Source: Bordetella ansorpii (GTDB taxonomy: Bacteria; Pseudomonadota; Gammaproteobacteria; Burkholderiales; Burkholderiaceae_B). From it: DNA of 64,000 nt. The translations under genes and the position numbers were made by a program. The notes under the pieces were generated by a model. That model had not been told where the DNA came from. It was given only the letters and a program-made list of their open reading frames with translations, and did no database searches. The stretch covers positions 1,023,151 through 1,087,150 of the forward strand of contig NZ_FKBS01000014.1 of the NCBI RefSeq assembly GCF_900078315.1, in the 5' to 3' direction. Positions 35,529 through 44,871 of the stretch are shown here, piece after piece; the first letter of the stretch is position 1; every line of letters begins with the position of its first letter.

Positions 35529-35918
35529 TCAGGCCGTGGCGCCAGCCAGCATGGCCTTGATGTCCGGCAGCTCGGCAGCCACCGCCGGGCTGTTGCCGTC
35601 CAGCGTGTCCAAAAGGCGTTCCAGGTGGCCGATGTGCGGCAGCATCGGACCGTAGAACAGCACCCGGCCGCCGGCCTGCACGAACAGCGTGGGGAAGTTC
35701 TCGACGTCGACGTCGCCCAACAGGTCGGGCTGTTCCTCGATGTCGATCCAGGCGTAGGCATGCTGCGGCCGGGCCTCGGACAGGGCGTCGAGCTTGGGAC
35801 GGTACTGGTTGCAGGTGTCGCACCAGGCCGCGCAGAAACAGGCCACCAGCCAGGTGTCTGGGCGGGTCAGCGCGGCGCGCAGGGCGGCGTCGTCGGTTCC
35901 GGGTACGAGCAGGGGCAT
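35529..35918 (-). CDS. Thioredoxin-fold protein
   Basis: 129-residue cytoplasmic protein with an active-site CxxC (CAAWCDTCNQYRPKLDALS) near residue 30 and the cis-proline loop in ENFPTLFVQAGGRVLFYGP near 75. The active-site dipeptide is Asp-Thr rather than Gly-Pro, so its redox potential differs from thioredoxin; it may reduce a specific partner. No signal peptide. ATG 35918 is preferred over the TTG three codons upstream. Confidence 0.8.
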   Translation of the reverse strand: MPLLVPGTDDAALRAALTRPDTWLVACFCAAWCDTCNQYRPKLDALSEARPQHAYAWIDIEEQPDLLGDVDVENFPTLFVQAGGRVLFYGPMLPHIGHLERLLDTLDGNSPAVAAELPDIKAMLAGATA

Positions 35919-35982
35919 GGGGGGCAAAGGGCAACGTGTTTGAGACTATGATACCCGGCATGCAGACTTCCCGCCCCGCCCC

Positions 35983-36795
35983 ATGACCGCTCCCCCTACC
36001 GACATCACTCCCGGCGCGGCCGTGGCCGGAGCCGCCAGCGTGGCGCGCGCCTTCCGCCGCGCCGCCGTCTCCCAATGCCACCCGAACATGCTGTTCGCGG
36101 TGCTCATGCCCTTCGTCATCGCGCTGTTGGGCGCCATCCTGCTGCTGTGGCTGTTCTGGTCGCCGCTGACCGATTGGCTCAGTGTGCAGGCCAGCCAGTG
36201 GCAGGTCGTCAACGATGTCGATGCCTGGCTGGTGGGCATCGGGCTGTTCTCGCTCAAGCTGTACCTGATTCCCGTGATCGCCGCGGCCGTGCTGTTGCCG
36301 GTGTCGGGCATCCTGGGGCTGACCATCGCCGCCATCTTCGTCATGCCGCTGGTGCTGCGCCACGTGGGGCAGCGCGAGTATGCGGGCGTAACGCTGCAGG
36401 GCCGCAACGCCACCGCCGTCAGTGTCTGGAACGCCATCTCGGTCAGCGTCATCTTCGCGGCGGGCTGGCTGCTGACCCTGCCGCTGTGGCTGGTGCCGCC
36501 CATGGCGCTGGTGCTGTCGATCTTCTGGTGGGCCTATGCGTTCTCGCACATGATGCGGGTGGACGCCATCGCCGAACACGCCAGCCCCGAAGAGCGCCGC
36601 CTGCTGCTCAAGCGCTACAACGGCTCGTTCTGGTTGATCGGGCTCATCTGCTCGCTGATCAACCTGCTGCCGCCGGCCTGGGTCATCCTGCCGGTCTATT
36701 CCAGCCTGGTCTATGCCCACTTCGGGCTGGATGCGCTCGCGCGGCTGCGTGGCGAGCGCGTCATCGAGGTCCAGGCCACCGTCCGTCCAGAATAA
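35983..36795 (+). CDS. EI24/CysZ-type inner-membrane protein
   Basis: 270-residue protein with about six hydrophobic segments and the long paired helices of the EI24 family (PF07264); CysZ, a sulfate permease, is the best known bacterial member. Sulfate transport cannot be claimed here because the resemblance is general and no cys genes are nearby. It is 19 bases before the CinA/MoaB-like gene. TATGAT at 35947 may be the -10. Confidence 0.65.
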   Translation: MTAPPTDITPGAAVAGAASVARAFRRAAVSQCHPNMLFAVLMPFVIALLGAILLLWLFWSPLTDWLSVQASQWQVVNDVDAWLVGIGLFSLKLYLIPVIAAAVLLPVSGILGLTIAAIFVMPLVLRHVGQREYAGVTLQGRNATAVSVWNAISVSVIFAAGWLLTLPLWLVPPMALVLSIFWWAYAFSHMMRVDAIAEHASPEERRLLLKRYNGSFWLIGLICSLINLLPPAWVILPVYSSLVYAHFGLDALARLRGERVIEVQATVRPE

Positions 36796-36814
36796 TCACG
36801 GAACCGCATCCATC

Positions 36815-37624
36815 ATGTCAGTTCAACCCGCTCGCCGCATCGGCCTGATCATCGTCGGCGACGAAATCCTGTCCGGTCGTCGGCAGGACAAGCATTTCTC
36901 CAAGGTCATCGAACTGCTGGGCGCCCGCGGTCTGCAACTGGCCTGGGCCGAGTTCCTGGGGGACGACCGCGAGGCCCTGACCCGCGCGCTGCGCCGCACG
37001 TTCGCCTCGGGCGATGTGGTGCTGTCGTGCGGCGGGATCGGCGGCACGCCCGACGACCACACCCGCCAGGCCGCCGCCGCCGCGCTGGACCTGCCGCTGG
37101 CGCTGCATCCCGAGGCCGCCAGCGCCATCGCGCTGCGCACCGCCGAGCAGGCCGAGGAGAAGGGCCTGCCGCCGCCCGACATGGACGCGCCCGAGAACCG
37201 CCAGCGCCTGCAGATGGGCATGTTCCCGCAAGGCTGCGAGGTCGTGCCCAATCCGTACAACCGCATTCCCGGTTTCTTCATCCAGGACCACACTTTCGTG
37301 CCGGGCTTTCCGGTGATGGCGTGGCCGATGCTGGAGTGGACGCTGGATACGCGCTATCGCGGCCTGCATCACGCCGTGGTGCTGGCCGAGCATTCGTTCC
37401 TGGCCTACCAGATGCCCGAATCGCGCATCACGCCCTCGATGGAGGCGATCGAGCAGCGTTGGCCGGGAGTGCGCGCCTTCAGCCTGCCGTATATGGGGGA
37501 CAAGGGCGGGCCAGCGCATCTGGAACTCGGGGTGAAGGGCGATCCGGATGCCGCGGCCGAGGCATTGGCGTTCTTCCGGGCGGAAGTGCAGCGCCTGGGC
37601 GGCAGCCTGACGGTTCCGGTCTAG
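36815..37624 (+). CDS. MoaB/CinA-type molybdopterin-binding-domain protein
   Basis: 269-residue protein whose first 170 residues are the MoCF-binding fold shared by MoaB, MoeA and the N-terminus of CinA: IGLIIVGDEILSGRRQDKH, VVLSCGGIGGTPDDHTRQA, and VPNPYNRIPGFFIQDHTFV with PGFPVMAWPML. The CinA deamidase domain is absent. Such stand-alone proteins are often called competence/damage-inducible protein A; whether this one acts on pyridine nucleotides or molybdopterin is unclear. ATG 36815 gives the conserved start. Confidence 0.8.
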   Translation: MSVQPARRIGLIIVGDEILSGRRQDKHFSKVIELLGARGLQLAWAEFLGDDREALTRALRRTFASGDVVLSCGGIGGTPDDHTRQAAAAALDLPLALHPEAASAIALRTAEQAEEKGLPPPDMDAPENRQRLQMGMFPQGCEVVPNPYNRIPGFFIQDHTFVPGFPVMAWPMLEWTLDTRYRGLHHAVVLAEHSFLAYQMPESRITPSMEAIEQRWPGVRAFSLPYMGDKGGPAHLELGVKGDPDAAAEALAFFRAEVQRLGGSLTVPV

Positions 37625-37747
37625 CGCCTGGCGCCGGTGAAAAAGGGTTGCCAAAACGCAGCCATAATTTCACAATACGATAAGTCAAATTTTGCTGCGC
37701 TGCCGCATCGCTGTCGATGTTCCCCGGCGCACTCCTGGACACCCATC

Positions 37748-38632
37748 ATGTCCCGCCTGTTCTCCGAGCCTGCGCAGTCTGAGCATCCGGACGCCAAATC
37801 CGGCGGCCGGCAGGAGCCTGCCATCCAGGTCATCGACCGGGCCATGCGGCTGCTGGACGCCCTGGCGGCGCAGCCCGAACCCGTCACGCTGAAAGAACTC
37901 TCGGCCACCACTGGCCTGCATGCCTCCACCGCACACCGCATCCTGAACGACCTGGTCGTGGGCCGCTATGTCGAGCGGGTCGACAACGGCCTGTACCAGT
38001 TGGGCATGCGCTTGCTGGAGCTGGGCTCGCTGGTCAAGGGGCGGCTGAACGTGCGCGAGGCCGCGCTGTCGGTCATGCGCAACCTGCACCGGCAAACCGG
38101 ACAGACCATCAACCTGTCGGTGCAGCAGGGCGACGAGATCGTCTACATCGACCGCGCCTGGAGCGAGCGCTCGGGCATGCAGGTGGTGCGCGCCATCGGC
38201 GGCCGGGCGCCGTTGCATCTCACGTCCACGGGCAAGCTGTTCCTGTCCACGGCCGACGCGCGGGGTGTGCGCGCCTATGCGCTGCGCACCGGCCTGGCCG
38301 GCCACACGCGCAACAGCCTGACCGAGATCGACCGCCTGGAGCGCGAGCTGGCGCAGGTGCGCCGCCACGGCTACGCGCGCGACAACGAAGAGCTGGAGCT
38401 GGGCGTGCGCTGCATCGCCGCCGGCATCTTCGACGACACCGGCAAGCTGGTGGCGGGCCTGTCGATCTCCGCGCCCGCCGAACGCCTGCAGGACGAATGG
38501 ATACGCCTGCTGGTCGACGCGGCCGCGGGCATTTCAGAGGCGCTGGGCTTCGAGCCCACGTCCCATCCCGACGATACGGGGGTGTCGGCCGTGCTTGCCG
38601 CGGGAGCGTCCGCCACCACCCGGCATGCCTGA
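37748..38632 (+). CDS. IclR-family transcriptional regulator
   Basis: 294-residue regulator. The winged helix-turn-helix lies at residues 24-85 (IQVIDRAMRLLDALAAQPEP, LKELSATTGLHASTAHRILN) and the GAF-like effector domain follows, ending with VRCIAAGIFDDTGKLVAGLS. Such regulators usually control uptake or breakdown of aromatic or organic acids. Its stop overlaps the AbrB-type permease gene, an obvious target or partner. Confidence 0.9.
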   Translation: MSRLFSEPAQSEHPDAKSGGRQEPAIQVIDRAMRLLDALAAQPEPVTLKELSATTGLHASTAHRILNDLVVGRYVERVDNGLYQLGMRLLELGSLVKGRLNVREAALSVMRNLHRQTGQTINLSVQQGDEIVYIDRAWSERSGMQVVRAIGGRAPLHLTSTGKLFLSTADARGVRAYALRTGLAGHTRNSLTEIDRLERELAQVRRHGYARDNEELELGVRCIAAGIFDDTGKLVAGLSISAPAERLQDEWIRLLVDAAAGISEALGFEPTSHPDDTGVSAVLAAGASATTRHA

Positions 38633-39710
38633 GCCACGGTCATTGGCCCGCCTGAGCCGGCCCGTGCGGTGGGCCGCGCTGCTGGGCATCTCGCTTCCCT
38701 TCATCCTGGTCTTCGAGGCCATCGGCCTGCCGGCGGCGGTGCTGCTGGGCGCCATCGGAGGCGCCATCGTGGCCGCCGTCAACGGCGTCAGGGTGCAGAC
38801 GCCGCGCTGGTCGTTCGTGGCGTCGCAGGGCCTGATCGGCTGCCTGATCGCGCGCAGCATGCAGCCGGACATTCTGTCCGCGCTGGTCGCGGACTGGGCC
38901 ATCTGCCTGGCGGCGGTGGTATGCGTCATCATGGCCAGCGGCGCACTGGGCTGGACCCTGGCGCGGCGTGGCGTGCTGCCGGGCAGCACGGCGGTGTGGG
39001 GCCTGTCGCCCGGCGCCGCCAATGCCATGGTGCTGATGGCCGAATCCTACGATGCCGACGTGCGCCTGGTGGCGTTCATGCAGTATCTGCGCGTGGTGCT
39101 GGTGGTATTGGTCGCGGCCGCCGTCTCGCGCATCTGGGGGCTGCCCGCCGGGGCGCGTCCCGTGGCCATCGACTGGTTTCCCGCCTTGCCGGCCGGTCCG
39201 TTCGTGGCCACGGTGGCGGTGGCCGTGGGCGGCGCGTGGCTGGCCCGCGTCGTGCGCCTGCCCGCAGGCTCGCTGCTGCTGCCCATGTTCCTGGCGGTGG
39301 CGCTGCAGAACACCGGCTACCTGCACATCACGCTGCCGCCCTGGCTGATGGTGCTGTGCTATGCGGCCATCGGCTGGAACATCGGCCTGCGTTTCGACCG
39401 CGCGGTGCTGATGCACGCGCTGCGCGCCTTGCCGCGCGTGCTGCTGTCGGTGCTGGCGCTGATGGCGCTGTGCGGCCTGCTGGCCGTGCTGCTGACCGAG
39501 TTCGGCGGCGTAGACCCCCTGACAGCCTATCTGGCCACCAGCCCCGGCGGGGCCGATTCGGTGGCCATCATCGCGGCGTCCAGCCCGGTGGACCTGCCGT
39601 TCGTCATGGCCCTGCAGACCGCACGCTTCGTCATGGTGATGCTGCTGGGACCCTGGCTGGCGAAGTGGGTGGCGCATCACGCCAGGGGCGGCGCGATCCG
39701 TCAGGGCTGA
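38625..39710 (+). CDS. AbrB-family membrane protein (ammonia monooxygenase-like PF05145)
   Basis: 361-residue inner-membrane protein with about ten hydrophobic segments in two similar halves: GLPAAVLLGAIGGAIVAAVN then SPGAANAMVLMAESYDADVR, and later LPAGSLLLPMFLAVALQNTG then TSPGGADSVAIIAASSPVDL. This duplicated pattern is the AbrB family; despite its old name it is neither a regulator nor a monooxygenase, but a probable permease. ATG 38625 overlaps the iclR stop by eight bases. Confidence 0.8.
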   Translation: MPEPRSLARLSRPVRWAALLGISLPFILVFEAIGLPAAVLLGAIGGAIVAAVNGVRVQTPRWSFVASQGLIGCLIARSMQPDILSALVADWAICLAAVVCVIMASGALGWTLARRGVLPGSTAVWGLSPGAANAMVLMAESYDADVRLVAFMQYLRVVLVVLVAAAVSRIWGLPAGARPVAIDWFPALPAGPFVATVAVAVGGAWLARVVRLPAGSLLLPMFLAVALQNTGYLHITLPPWLMVLCYAAIGWNIGLRFDRAVLMHALRALPRVLLSVLALMALCGLLAVLLTEFGGVDPLTAYLATSPGGADSVAIIAASSPVDLPFVMALQTARFVMVMLLGPWLAKWVAHHARGGAIRQG

Positions 39711-39722
39711 TGGCGCCTGCAA

Positions 39723-39757
39723 GAAAAAATCCCCGCGCGGCCAGGGCCGGCGGGGAC
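39723..39757 (-). terminator. Terminator for the Bug gene at 39837
   Basis: CCCCGC (39731-39736) pairs with GCGGGG (39750-39755) around a GC-rich inner stem. Read on the minus strand the hairpin is followed by ATTTTTTC, a clear U-tract. Confidence 0.7.
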
Positions 39758-39836
39758 GAGCGTTGCAACCATCGTTGTTATCCGGTGCCGGGAAGCACGG
39801 CCATGCCGGTTCCCGGTCTTGGTATGCCCGCGAACC

Positions 39837-40814
39837 TTATTGCTTCTCGAGACCGACCTTCTTGAACAGCTCGGCCCATTGCGGAACCTGTTGCTTGACC
39901 TTGTCCTGCAGCGCCTGGGGGTTGGCGTCCTTGGTCAGCACCGTGGCGCCCAACTGCTGCATGCGCTCCTGGAACTTCGGGTCGGCCAGGCCGGCCTGCA
40001 GCGACTTCACCAGCTTGTCGACCACGGGCTTGGGCGTGTTCTTCGGCACCCACATACCGTGCCAGATACCGACCTGGAAGCCCTTGTAGCCGGACTCGTC
40101 CATGGTGGGCAGGTCTTTCAGCGTGGGCACGCGCTGCAGGCTGGTGACCGCGTAGGCCTTCACCGACTTGGCCTGGATCTGCTGGGTGGTGTTGGTGGTC
40201 TGGTCGCACATCAGGTCGACCTGCTTGCCCAGCAGGTCGTTCATGGCGGGCGCGGTGCCCTTGTACGGAACCGTCAGCAGGTTCACGCCCAGCGCACTGG
40301 ACAGCATGGTGCCGCAAAGATGGCTGGCGGCGCCGATGCCTGCGTTGGCCAGCGAGACCTTGTCGACGTTCTTCTTGACGTACTCGGCCAGTTCCTTGAC
40401 GTTGTTGGGCGGGAAGTCGGAGCGCGCGATGACGGTCATCGGCACGTCGACCACCAGGCCGATGGGCTCGAAGCCTTCGAACGGATCGTAGCCGGGGTTC
40501 TTGTACAGCGACGGGGCGGTCGAGAAGCCGATGTGCATCAGCAGGATCTGATAGCCGTCGGGCTTGGCGCGCGCCACCTGCGTGGTGCCGATGGTGCCGC
40601 CGGCGCCACCCTTGTTTTCGACCACGATGGTCTGGCCCAGCGTGGGGCGCATGGCTTCGGCCAGGGAACGGGCCACGTTGTCGGTCGGGCCGCCCGCGGC
40701 GAACGGGACGACCATGTTCACGACGTGATCGGGATACTCGGCATGAGCGGCGCCAGCGGCGAACAAGGCGCCGACGGCCAGCGCGGCCGACAGCTTGCGG
40801 GTATAGCGGGTCAT
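39837..40814 (-). CDS. Tripartite tricarboxylate transporter binding protein (Bug/TctC family)
   Basis: 325-residue periplasmic solute receptor. A signal peptide (KLSAALAVGALFAAGAAHA) precedes EYPDHVVNMVVPFAAGGPTDNVARS, the family's first binding loop; GQTIVVENKGGAGGTIGTTQVA and KPDGYQILLMHIGFS complete the fingerprint. Ligand cannot be read from sequence; organic acids are usual. It converges with the AbrB-type permease and has no TctAB membrane genes nearby. ATG 40814 with GGAG before it. Confidence 0.92.
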   Translation of the reverse strand: MTRYTRKLSAALAVGALFAAGAAHAEYPDHVVNMVVPFAAGGPTDNVARSLAEAMRPTLGQTIVVENKGGAGGTIGTTQVARAKPDGYQILLMHIGFSTAPSLYKNPGYDPFEGFEPIGLVVDVPMTVIARSDFPPNNVKELAEYVKKNVDKVSLANAGIGAASHLCGTMLSSALGVNLLTVPYKGTAPAMNDLLGKQVDLMCDQTTNTTQQIQAKSVKAYAVTSLQRVPTLKDLPTMDESGYKGFQVGIWHGMWVPKNTPKPVVDKLVKSLQAGLADPKFQERMQQLGATVLTKDANPQALQDKVKQQVPQWAELFKKVGLEKQ

Positions 40815-41103
40815 GAAGTCTCCAGGGGTAGGCTGAAATTGTGGTTTCTGCGTGGCCGGCGTGTGCCGCCACAAATATTGCAATCAGCGTGCAGCAAGTC
40901 TAGAAAACAATCGACACATCGTCACCCCGGTATTTCCCCCATTTTTGTGGGGGCGCAAGCAGGCGGGCATGCCGCAGGGGGGATTTGGACGATTCCCCGG
41001 GCAAATCTCCGGAAGAAGGTCGTTGAGCGCTGTCGTGGGAATACATCGCCTGGGCCTGGCGTCCGCGTGATGGCCGCATCCGCGTCGGCAAAGTGCAAAT
41101 AAG

Positions 41104-41118
41104 TGTTGCGCTGCACAA
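41104..41118. promoter_or_regulatory. Upstream half of a paired operator at the phasin promoter
   Basis: TTGCGCTGCACAA (41105-41117) lies just before the -35 and is the near reverse complement of a site over the transcription start. The topology fits PhaR-type repressors, which bind both places at phasin promoters in related bacteria. Confidence 0.45.
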
Positions 41119-41125
41119 AAACTAC

Positions 41126-41153
41126 TTGACTTGCAATATACGAAGTCTAGAAT
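41126..41153 (+). promoter_or_regulatory. Phasin gene promoter
   Basis: TTGACT (41126-41131), 16-base spacer, TAGAAT (41148-41153). The 470-bp gap between the Bug gene and the phasin gene holds this promoter and its flanking operators; I see no gene in 40815-41100. Confidence 0.7.
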
Positions 41154-41158
41154 ACGCT

Positions 41159-41174
41159 TTGTGCAGTGCAGCAA
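41159..41174. promoter_or_regulatory. Downstream half of the paired phasin operator
   Basis: TTGTGCAGTGCAGCAA starts 6 bases after the -10, covering the start of transcription. Rich in TGC/GCA steps like known PhaR sites. Confidence 0.45.
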
Positions 41175-41284
41175 ACGCGCCGGCGGGAGTTTCAAGGTAC
41201 CAGTCCGCGCACGTTCCAACAAAGTTTCGTCGCAGACCCTTATTTAATGTGCCGTGTAATCGGCCGTAGACCAGGAGATACCCC

Positions 41285-41872
41285 ATGAACAACGCCATTC
41301 CGCAACAAGTGCTGGCCCGCCAGAAGGCTTCCATCAACACCCTGATCGCCGCGCAAACGGCCATGTTCAGCGGTTTCGAAAAGCTGGTCGACCTGAACAT
41401 GAAGGTCGTCAAGGCAACGATCGACGAAGTCGCTCAGAAGTCGCAGCAAGCCGCTGGCCTGACCGACCCGCAGGAAGTCGCCGCTTTCGGCACCAGCCTG
41501 GTCCAGCCGGGCGCCGAAAAGGCCCTGGCCTATGGCAAGCACGTGTACGACATCGTCGCCGGTGTGCAGACCGAACTGGCCAAGCTGGCTGAAGAGCAGA
41601 TCGCCGAAGGCCAGCAGCAAGTGGCCGAAGCCGTCGAGCAACTGTCCAAGAACGCTCCGGCCGGTTCGGAAAGCGCCGTCGCCATGCTGAAGTCCTCGCT
41701 GGCCACCGCCAACAGCGCCTACGACTCGCTGACCAAGGCTGCCAAGCAGGCCGCCGAAGTCGCCGAATCCAACATGAATGCCGCCGCGAACGCCACGTTC
41801 AAGGCCGCAACCGATGCCGCTGAAGCCGCCGGCAAGGCTACGCGTACCGCCACCCGTCGCGCTGCTGCGTAA
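41285..41872 (+). CDS. Phasin (polyhydroxyalkanoate granule protein)
   Basis: 195-residue amphipathic, helix-forming protein coating PHA storage granules. The Phasin_2-like core is seen in AAQTAMFSGFEKLVDLNMKV and the following coiled region; the tail is Ala/Lys/Arg-rich (ATRTATRRAAA), like the histone-like tails of some phasins. No cysteine or membrane segment. Own promoter and terminator make it a single-gene unit; codon use is strongly biased, as expected for an abundant protein. Confidence 0.92.
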   Translation: MNNAIPQQVLARQKASINTLIAAQTAMFSGFEKLVDLNMKVVKATIDEVAQKSQQAAGLTDPQEVAAFGTSLVQPGAEKALAYGKHVYDIVAGVQTELAKLAEEQIAEGQQQVAEAVEQLSKNAPAGSESAVAMLKSSLATANSAYDSLTKAAKQAAEVAESNMNAAANATFKAATDAAEAAGKATRTATRRAAA

Positions 41873-41933
41873 CAGGGCTGTCGTGTAGCCCCACTCTGTA
41901 GTACTGTTTAAGGACAGAGCAGAGCTGGAATTA

Positions 41934-41960
41934 GGGCCACCTTCGGGTGGCCCCTTTTTA
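41934..41960 (+). terminator. Intrinsic terminator after the phasin gene
   Basis: GGGCCACC-TTCG-GGTGGCCC: an 8-bp perfect stem with the extra-stable TTCG loop, then CTTTTTATTT. Confidence 0.9.
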
Positions 41961-42081
41961 TTTCCGAGCTTGACGGCGTCCCCATTATTTTGGGTGTCGC
42001 GGGCCTACGTCATGCCGCGGTGGATGCGCGGAGGGTACTGGCCGCATGCGTGTGGCGCACGTGGCCTTGAGGAAGCGGCTT

Positions 42082-43128
42082 TCAACGCGCGGCGGCCAGC
42101 GCCCGCACGCATTCCTCGACCAGGGCCGGGCCGCGGTAGATCAGGCCCGTGTACAACTGCACGGCGTCGGCGCCGGCGGCCATCTTTTCGCGGGCTTGCC
42201 TGCCCGACACGATGCCGCCCACGCCGATGATGGCCAGCGAGCGGCCGGCGCGTGCGCGCAGCCGTTCGATGACCTTCAGCGACAGTTCGTGCACCGGAGG
42301 ACCGGACAGGCCGCCGGCCTGGTCGGCATGCGGCTGGCCCTGCACCGCCGTGCGCGACAGCGTGGTGTTGGTGGCGATGACGCCGTCCACGCCCAGCGCG
42401 GGCAGGGCATCGGCGATGGCGTCGATCTGATCCTGTTCCAGGTCGGGGGCGATCTTCACCAGCATCGGCACCTGGCGGCCATGCTGGTCGGCCAGTTCGC
42501 GGCGCTTGTCGCGCAGGCGCGACAGCAGCGAGATCAGCTCGTCGCCGCCCTGCAGCGCGCGCAGGTTCTTGGTGTTGGGCGAGGAAATATTGACCGTGAC
42601 GTAGTCGGCATGCGGATACACGCCCGCCAGGCCGATGAGGTAGTCGTCGGCCGCGCGTTCGATGGGCGTGTCGGCGTTCTTGCCGATGTTCAGGCCCAGC
42701 ACGCCGCCGTCGCGGCGCCATTGGCTGCGCTGCACATTGGCGATGAACGCGTCCAGGCCCAGGTTGTTGAAGCCCATGCGGTTGATCAGGGCCTGCGAGC
42801 GCGGCAGGCGGAAGATGCGCGGCTTGGGATTGCCGGATTGCGCGCGCGGGGTGACCGTGCCGACCTCGATGAATCCGAAGCCCAGGTTGCCCAGCGCGTC
42901 GATGTGCGCGCCGTTCTTGTCCAGTCCCGCGGCCAGGCCGACCGGATTGGCCAGTTTCAGGCCCAGCAGTTCGATGGGAGCCTGCGGCTGCGTATGCAGC
43001 AGCCGGCGTGTGGCCTGGCAGTCGTAGACGCGCTGCAGGTTGGCCAGCGTGACTTCGTGGGCGGTTTCCGCGTCCATGGCAAACAGCGCCGCGCGGGCCA
43101 GGGGATAGGCTTGGAACAGGATCGACAT
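42082..43128 (-). CDS. pyrD: Dihydroorotate dehydrogenase (quinone), class 2 PyrD
   Basis: 348-residue FMN enzyme of the inner membrane oxidising dihydroorotate to orotate with ubiquinone, step four of UMP synthesis. The N-terminal helices ([20 protein letters not shown]) are the class 2 membrane anchor. [45 protein letters not shown], and [12 protein letters not shown] with the catalytic serine follow; [20 protein letters not shown] binds the FMN phosphate. Start ATG 43128 ([12 protein letters not shown]). Confidence 0.96.
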   Translation of the reverse strand: MSILFQAYPLARAALFAMDAETAHEVTLANLQRVYDCQATRRLLHTQPQAPIELLGLKLANPVGLAAGLDKNGAHIDALGNLGFGFIEVGTVTPRAQSGNPKPRIFRLPRSQALINRMGFNNLGLDAFIANVQRSQWRRDGGVLGLNIGKNADTPIERAADDYLIGLAGVYPHADYVTVNISSPNTKNLRALQGGDELISLLSRLRDKRRELADQHGRQVPMLVKIAPDLEQDQIDAIADALPALGVDGVIATNTTLSRTAVQGQPHADQAGGLSGPPVHELSLKVIERLRARAGRSLAIIGVGGIVSGRQAREKMAAGADAVQLYTGLIYRGPALVEECVRALAAAR

Positions 43129-43264
43129 GGGGCGGAATTGTAGTTCAGTGACATGCGTAGCGGCGCACGCAGTGACATGCATAGCAGCGGCGTAGCAGTG
43201 GGCGCCGCCACGGATGCCCGAAGGGCCGCGTCGCCAATGGTTGGCCCGCGGCAACACCAGGGGA

Positions 43265-43990
43265 TCAAGCAGCCTGTTCCTGCCAGTTGCCGTCCACCAG
43301 CATCTGCAAGGGCTTGAAGCTGGATTTGTACGTCATCTTGCGGCTGTCCTGGATCCAGTAGCCCAGGTACAGGAACGGCAGTTCGAGCATGCGGCATTGC
43401 TCGATCTGCCACAGGATGCTGTAGGTGCCCAGGCTGCCCGGCGCCTCGGGGTCGTAGAAGGTGTAGACCGACGACAGCCCGTCGTCCAGCACGTCGATGA
43501 TGGACACCATGGCCAGCGCGCCGTCGGGCGTGCGGAACTCGACCAGCCGGGTGTTGACGCGCGTGGTCAGCAGGAACTGCGCGTATTGCGTGCGGCTGTC
43601 GTCGTCCATGCCGCCGCCGGGATGGCGTCCCTGCTGGTAGCGGGTGTAGAGCGCATAGTGCTCGGCCGACCAGGCCAGCTCGGCCACGAAGGCGCGCAGC
43701 GGTTGATGGAAGCGCCAGGCGCGCCGCTGGCTGCGGTTGGGCGTGAAGCGGGCGGTATCCACGCGCACCGGCACGCAGGCCCGGCAGTGATCGCAATGGG
43801 GACGGTAGGTGAACAGGCCGCTGCGCCGGAAACCCTGCTCGACCAGTTGGGAATACGTGCCGGCGTTGATCAGGTGGCCGGGGGCCGCGACCTGCGAGCG
43901 CGCCTGCCTGCCGGGCAGATAGCTGCACGGATAGGGCGCCGTCGAGTAGAACTGCAGCGTGGAGAAGGGAAGTTCTTTGAGCTGGCTCAT
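43265..43990 (-). CDS. bpt: Leucyl/arginyl-tRNA--protein transferase of the ATE class (Bpt)
   Basis: 241-residue N-degron enzyme. Bacterial members add leucine to proteins with N-terminal Asp or Glu, marking them for ClpS/ClpAP. The N-terminal cysteine cluster [15 protein letters not shown] and [13 protein letters not shown], and the C-terminal [20 protein letters not shown], are family signatures. Lies 116 bases downstream of aat on the same strand, as in many proteobacteria. Confidence 0.92.
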   Translation of the reverse strand: MSQLKELPFSTLQFYSTAPYPCSYLPGRQARSQVAAPGHLINAGTYSQLVEQGFRRSGLFTYRPHCDHCRACVPVRVDTARFTPNRSQRRAWRFHQPLRAFVAELAWSAEHYALYTRYQQGRHPGGGMDDDSRTQYAQFLLTTRVNTRLVEFRTPDGALAMVSIIDVLDDGLSSVYTFYDPEAPGSLGTYSILWQIEQCRMLELPFLYLGYWIQDSRKMTYKSSFKPLQMLVDGNWQEQAA

Positions 43991-44105
43991 GGGGTCGCGC
44001 GCGGGAGGCTGCGAATCGGGGTTACGGGCGCGCGGGGCGATGCGTGGATCGGATTCGCAATTCCGAAACGGTAAGGTTCATTATGACCGATCTGGCTCGT
44101 CATGG

Positions 44106-44867
44106 TCAGGGCAACAGGCTCGCGCGGGGCAATGGCAACAGTTGTCCTTCGGCGTCCAGCACGCCGGGGCGCCAGGGCAGGCCGGGGGCGTCCACCGCCC
44201 GGCGCACGTGGGCCAGGAAGTCGGCGCGGTCCACGGGGCGGGCGCCCAGGCTGGCCAGGTGGCGGGTTTCCTGCTGGCAATCGATCCAGGCCACGCCGTG
44301 CCGCCGCAGGAATCGAACCAGATAGGCCAGCGCGATCTTCGAGGCATCGGTGGCCCGCGCGAACATCGATTCGCCGAAGAACATTCGGCCCAGGCTGATG
44401 CCGTACAGGCCGCCCGCCAGCTCGCCGTCGATCCAGGTCTCGATGCTGTGCGCGCTGCCTTCGGCGTGCCATTGCCGGTAGACCTGCTGCATGGGTTCGA
44501 GGATCCAGGTGCCGGCCTGGCCGCCGCGCGGCGCGGCGCATTGCCGCAGCACTTCGGCAAAGCACGTATCCACCCGCACCTGCACCGAGGGCCACGGCCG
44601 CTGCGCGTCGGCGGCGATACGGCGCAACCGCTTGCGCAGCGAGTGCGAGGGCGCGAAATCGTCGCAGGCCAGCACCATGCGCGGGTCGGTGCTCCACCAC
44701 AGCACGGGTTCGCCTTCGGAAAACCAGGGGAAGATGCCGTTGCGGTAGGCCTCGTTCAGCCGGGCCGTGGACAGGTCGGCGCCGGCCGCCAGCAGGCCGG
44801 GCGGGTCTTTCAGCGCCAGCTCCGGAGGCGGCAGCGGCGTGTCGGGTTCTAGCCAGGGCAGCTTCAA
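44106..44867 (-). CDS. aat: Leucyl/phenylalanyl-tRNA--protein transferase Aat
   Basis: 253-residue N-degron enzyme adding Leu or Phe to N-terminal Arg or Lys. Signatures: [40 protein letters not shown] and [17 protein letters not shown]. No ATG or GTG is near the conserved N-terminus ([14 protein letters not shown]); a TTG at 44867 directly before it is the likely start, four bases after the Nudix gene's stop, so translation may depend on coupling to that gene. Confidence 0.93.
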   Translation of the reverse strand: MKLPWLEPDTPLPPPELALKDPPGLLAAGADLSTARLNEAYRNGIFPWFSEGEPVLWWSTDPRMVLACDDFAPSHSLRKRLRRIAADAQRPWPSVQVRVDTCFAEVLRQCAAPRGGQAGTWILEPMQQVYRQWHAEGSAHSIETWIDGELAGGLYGISLGRMFFGESMFARATDASKIALAYLVRFLRRHGVAWIDCQQETRHLASLGARPVDRADFLAHVRRAVDAPGLPWRPGVLDAEGQLLPLPRASLLP

Positions 44868-44871
44868 GATG

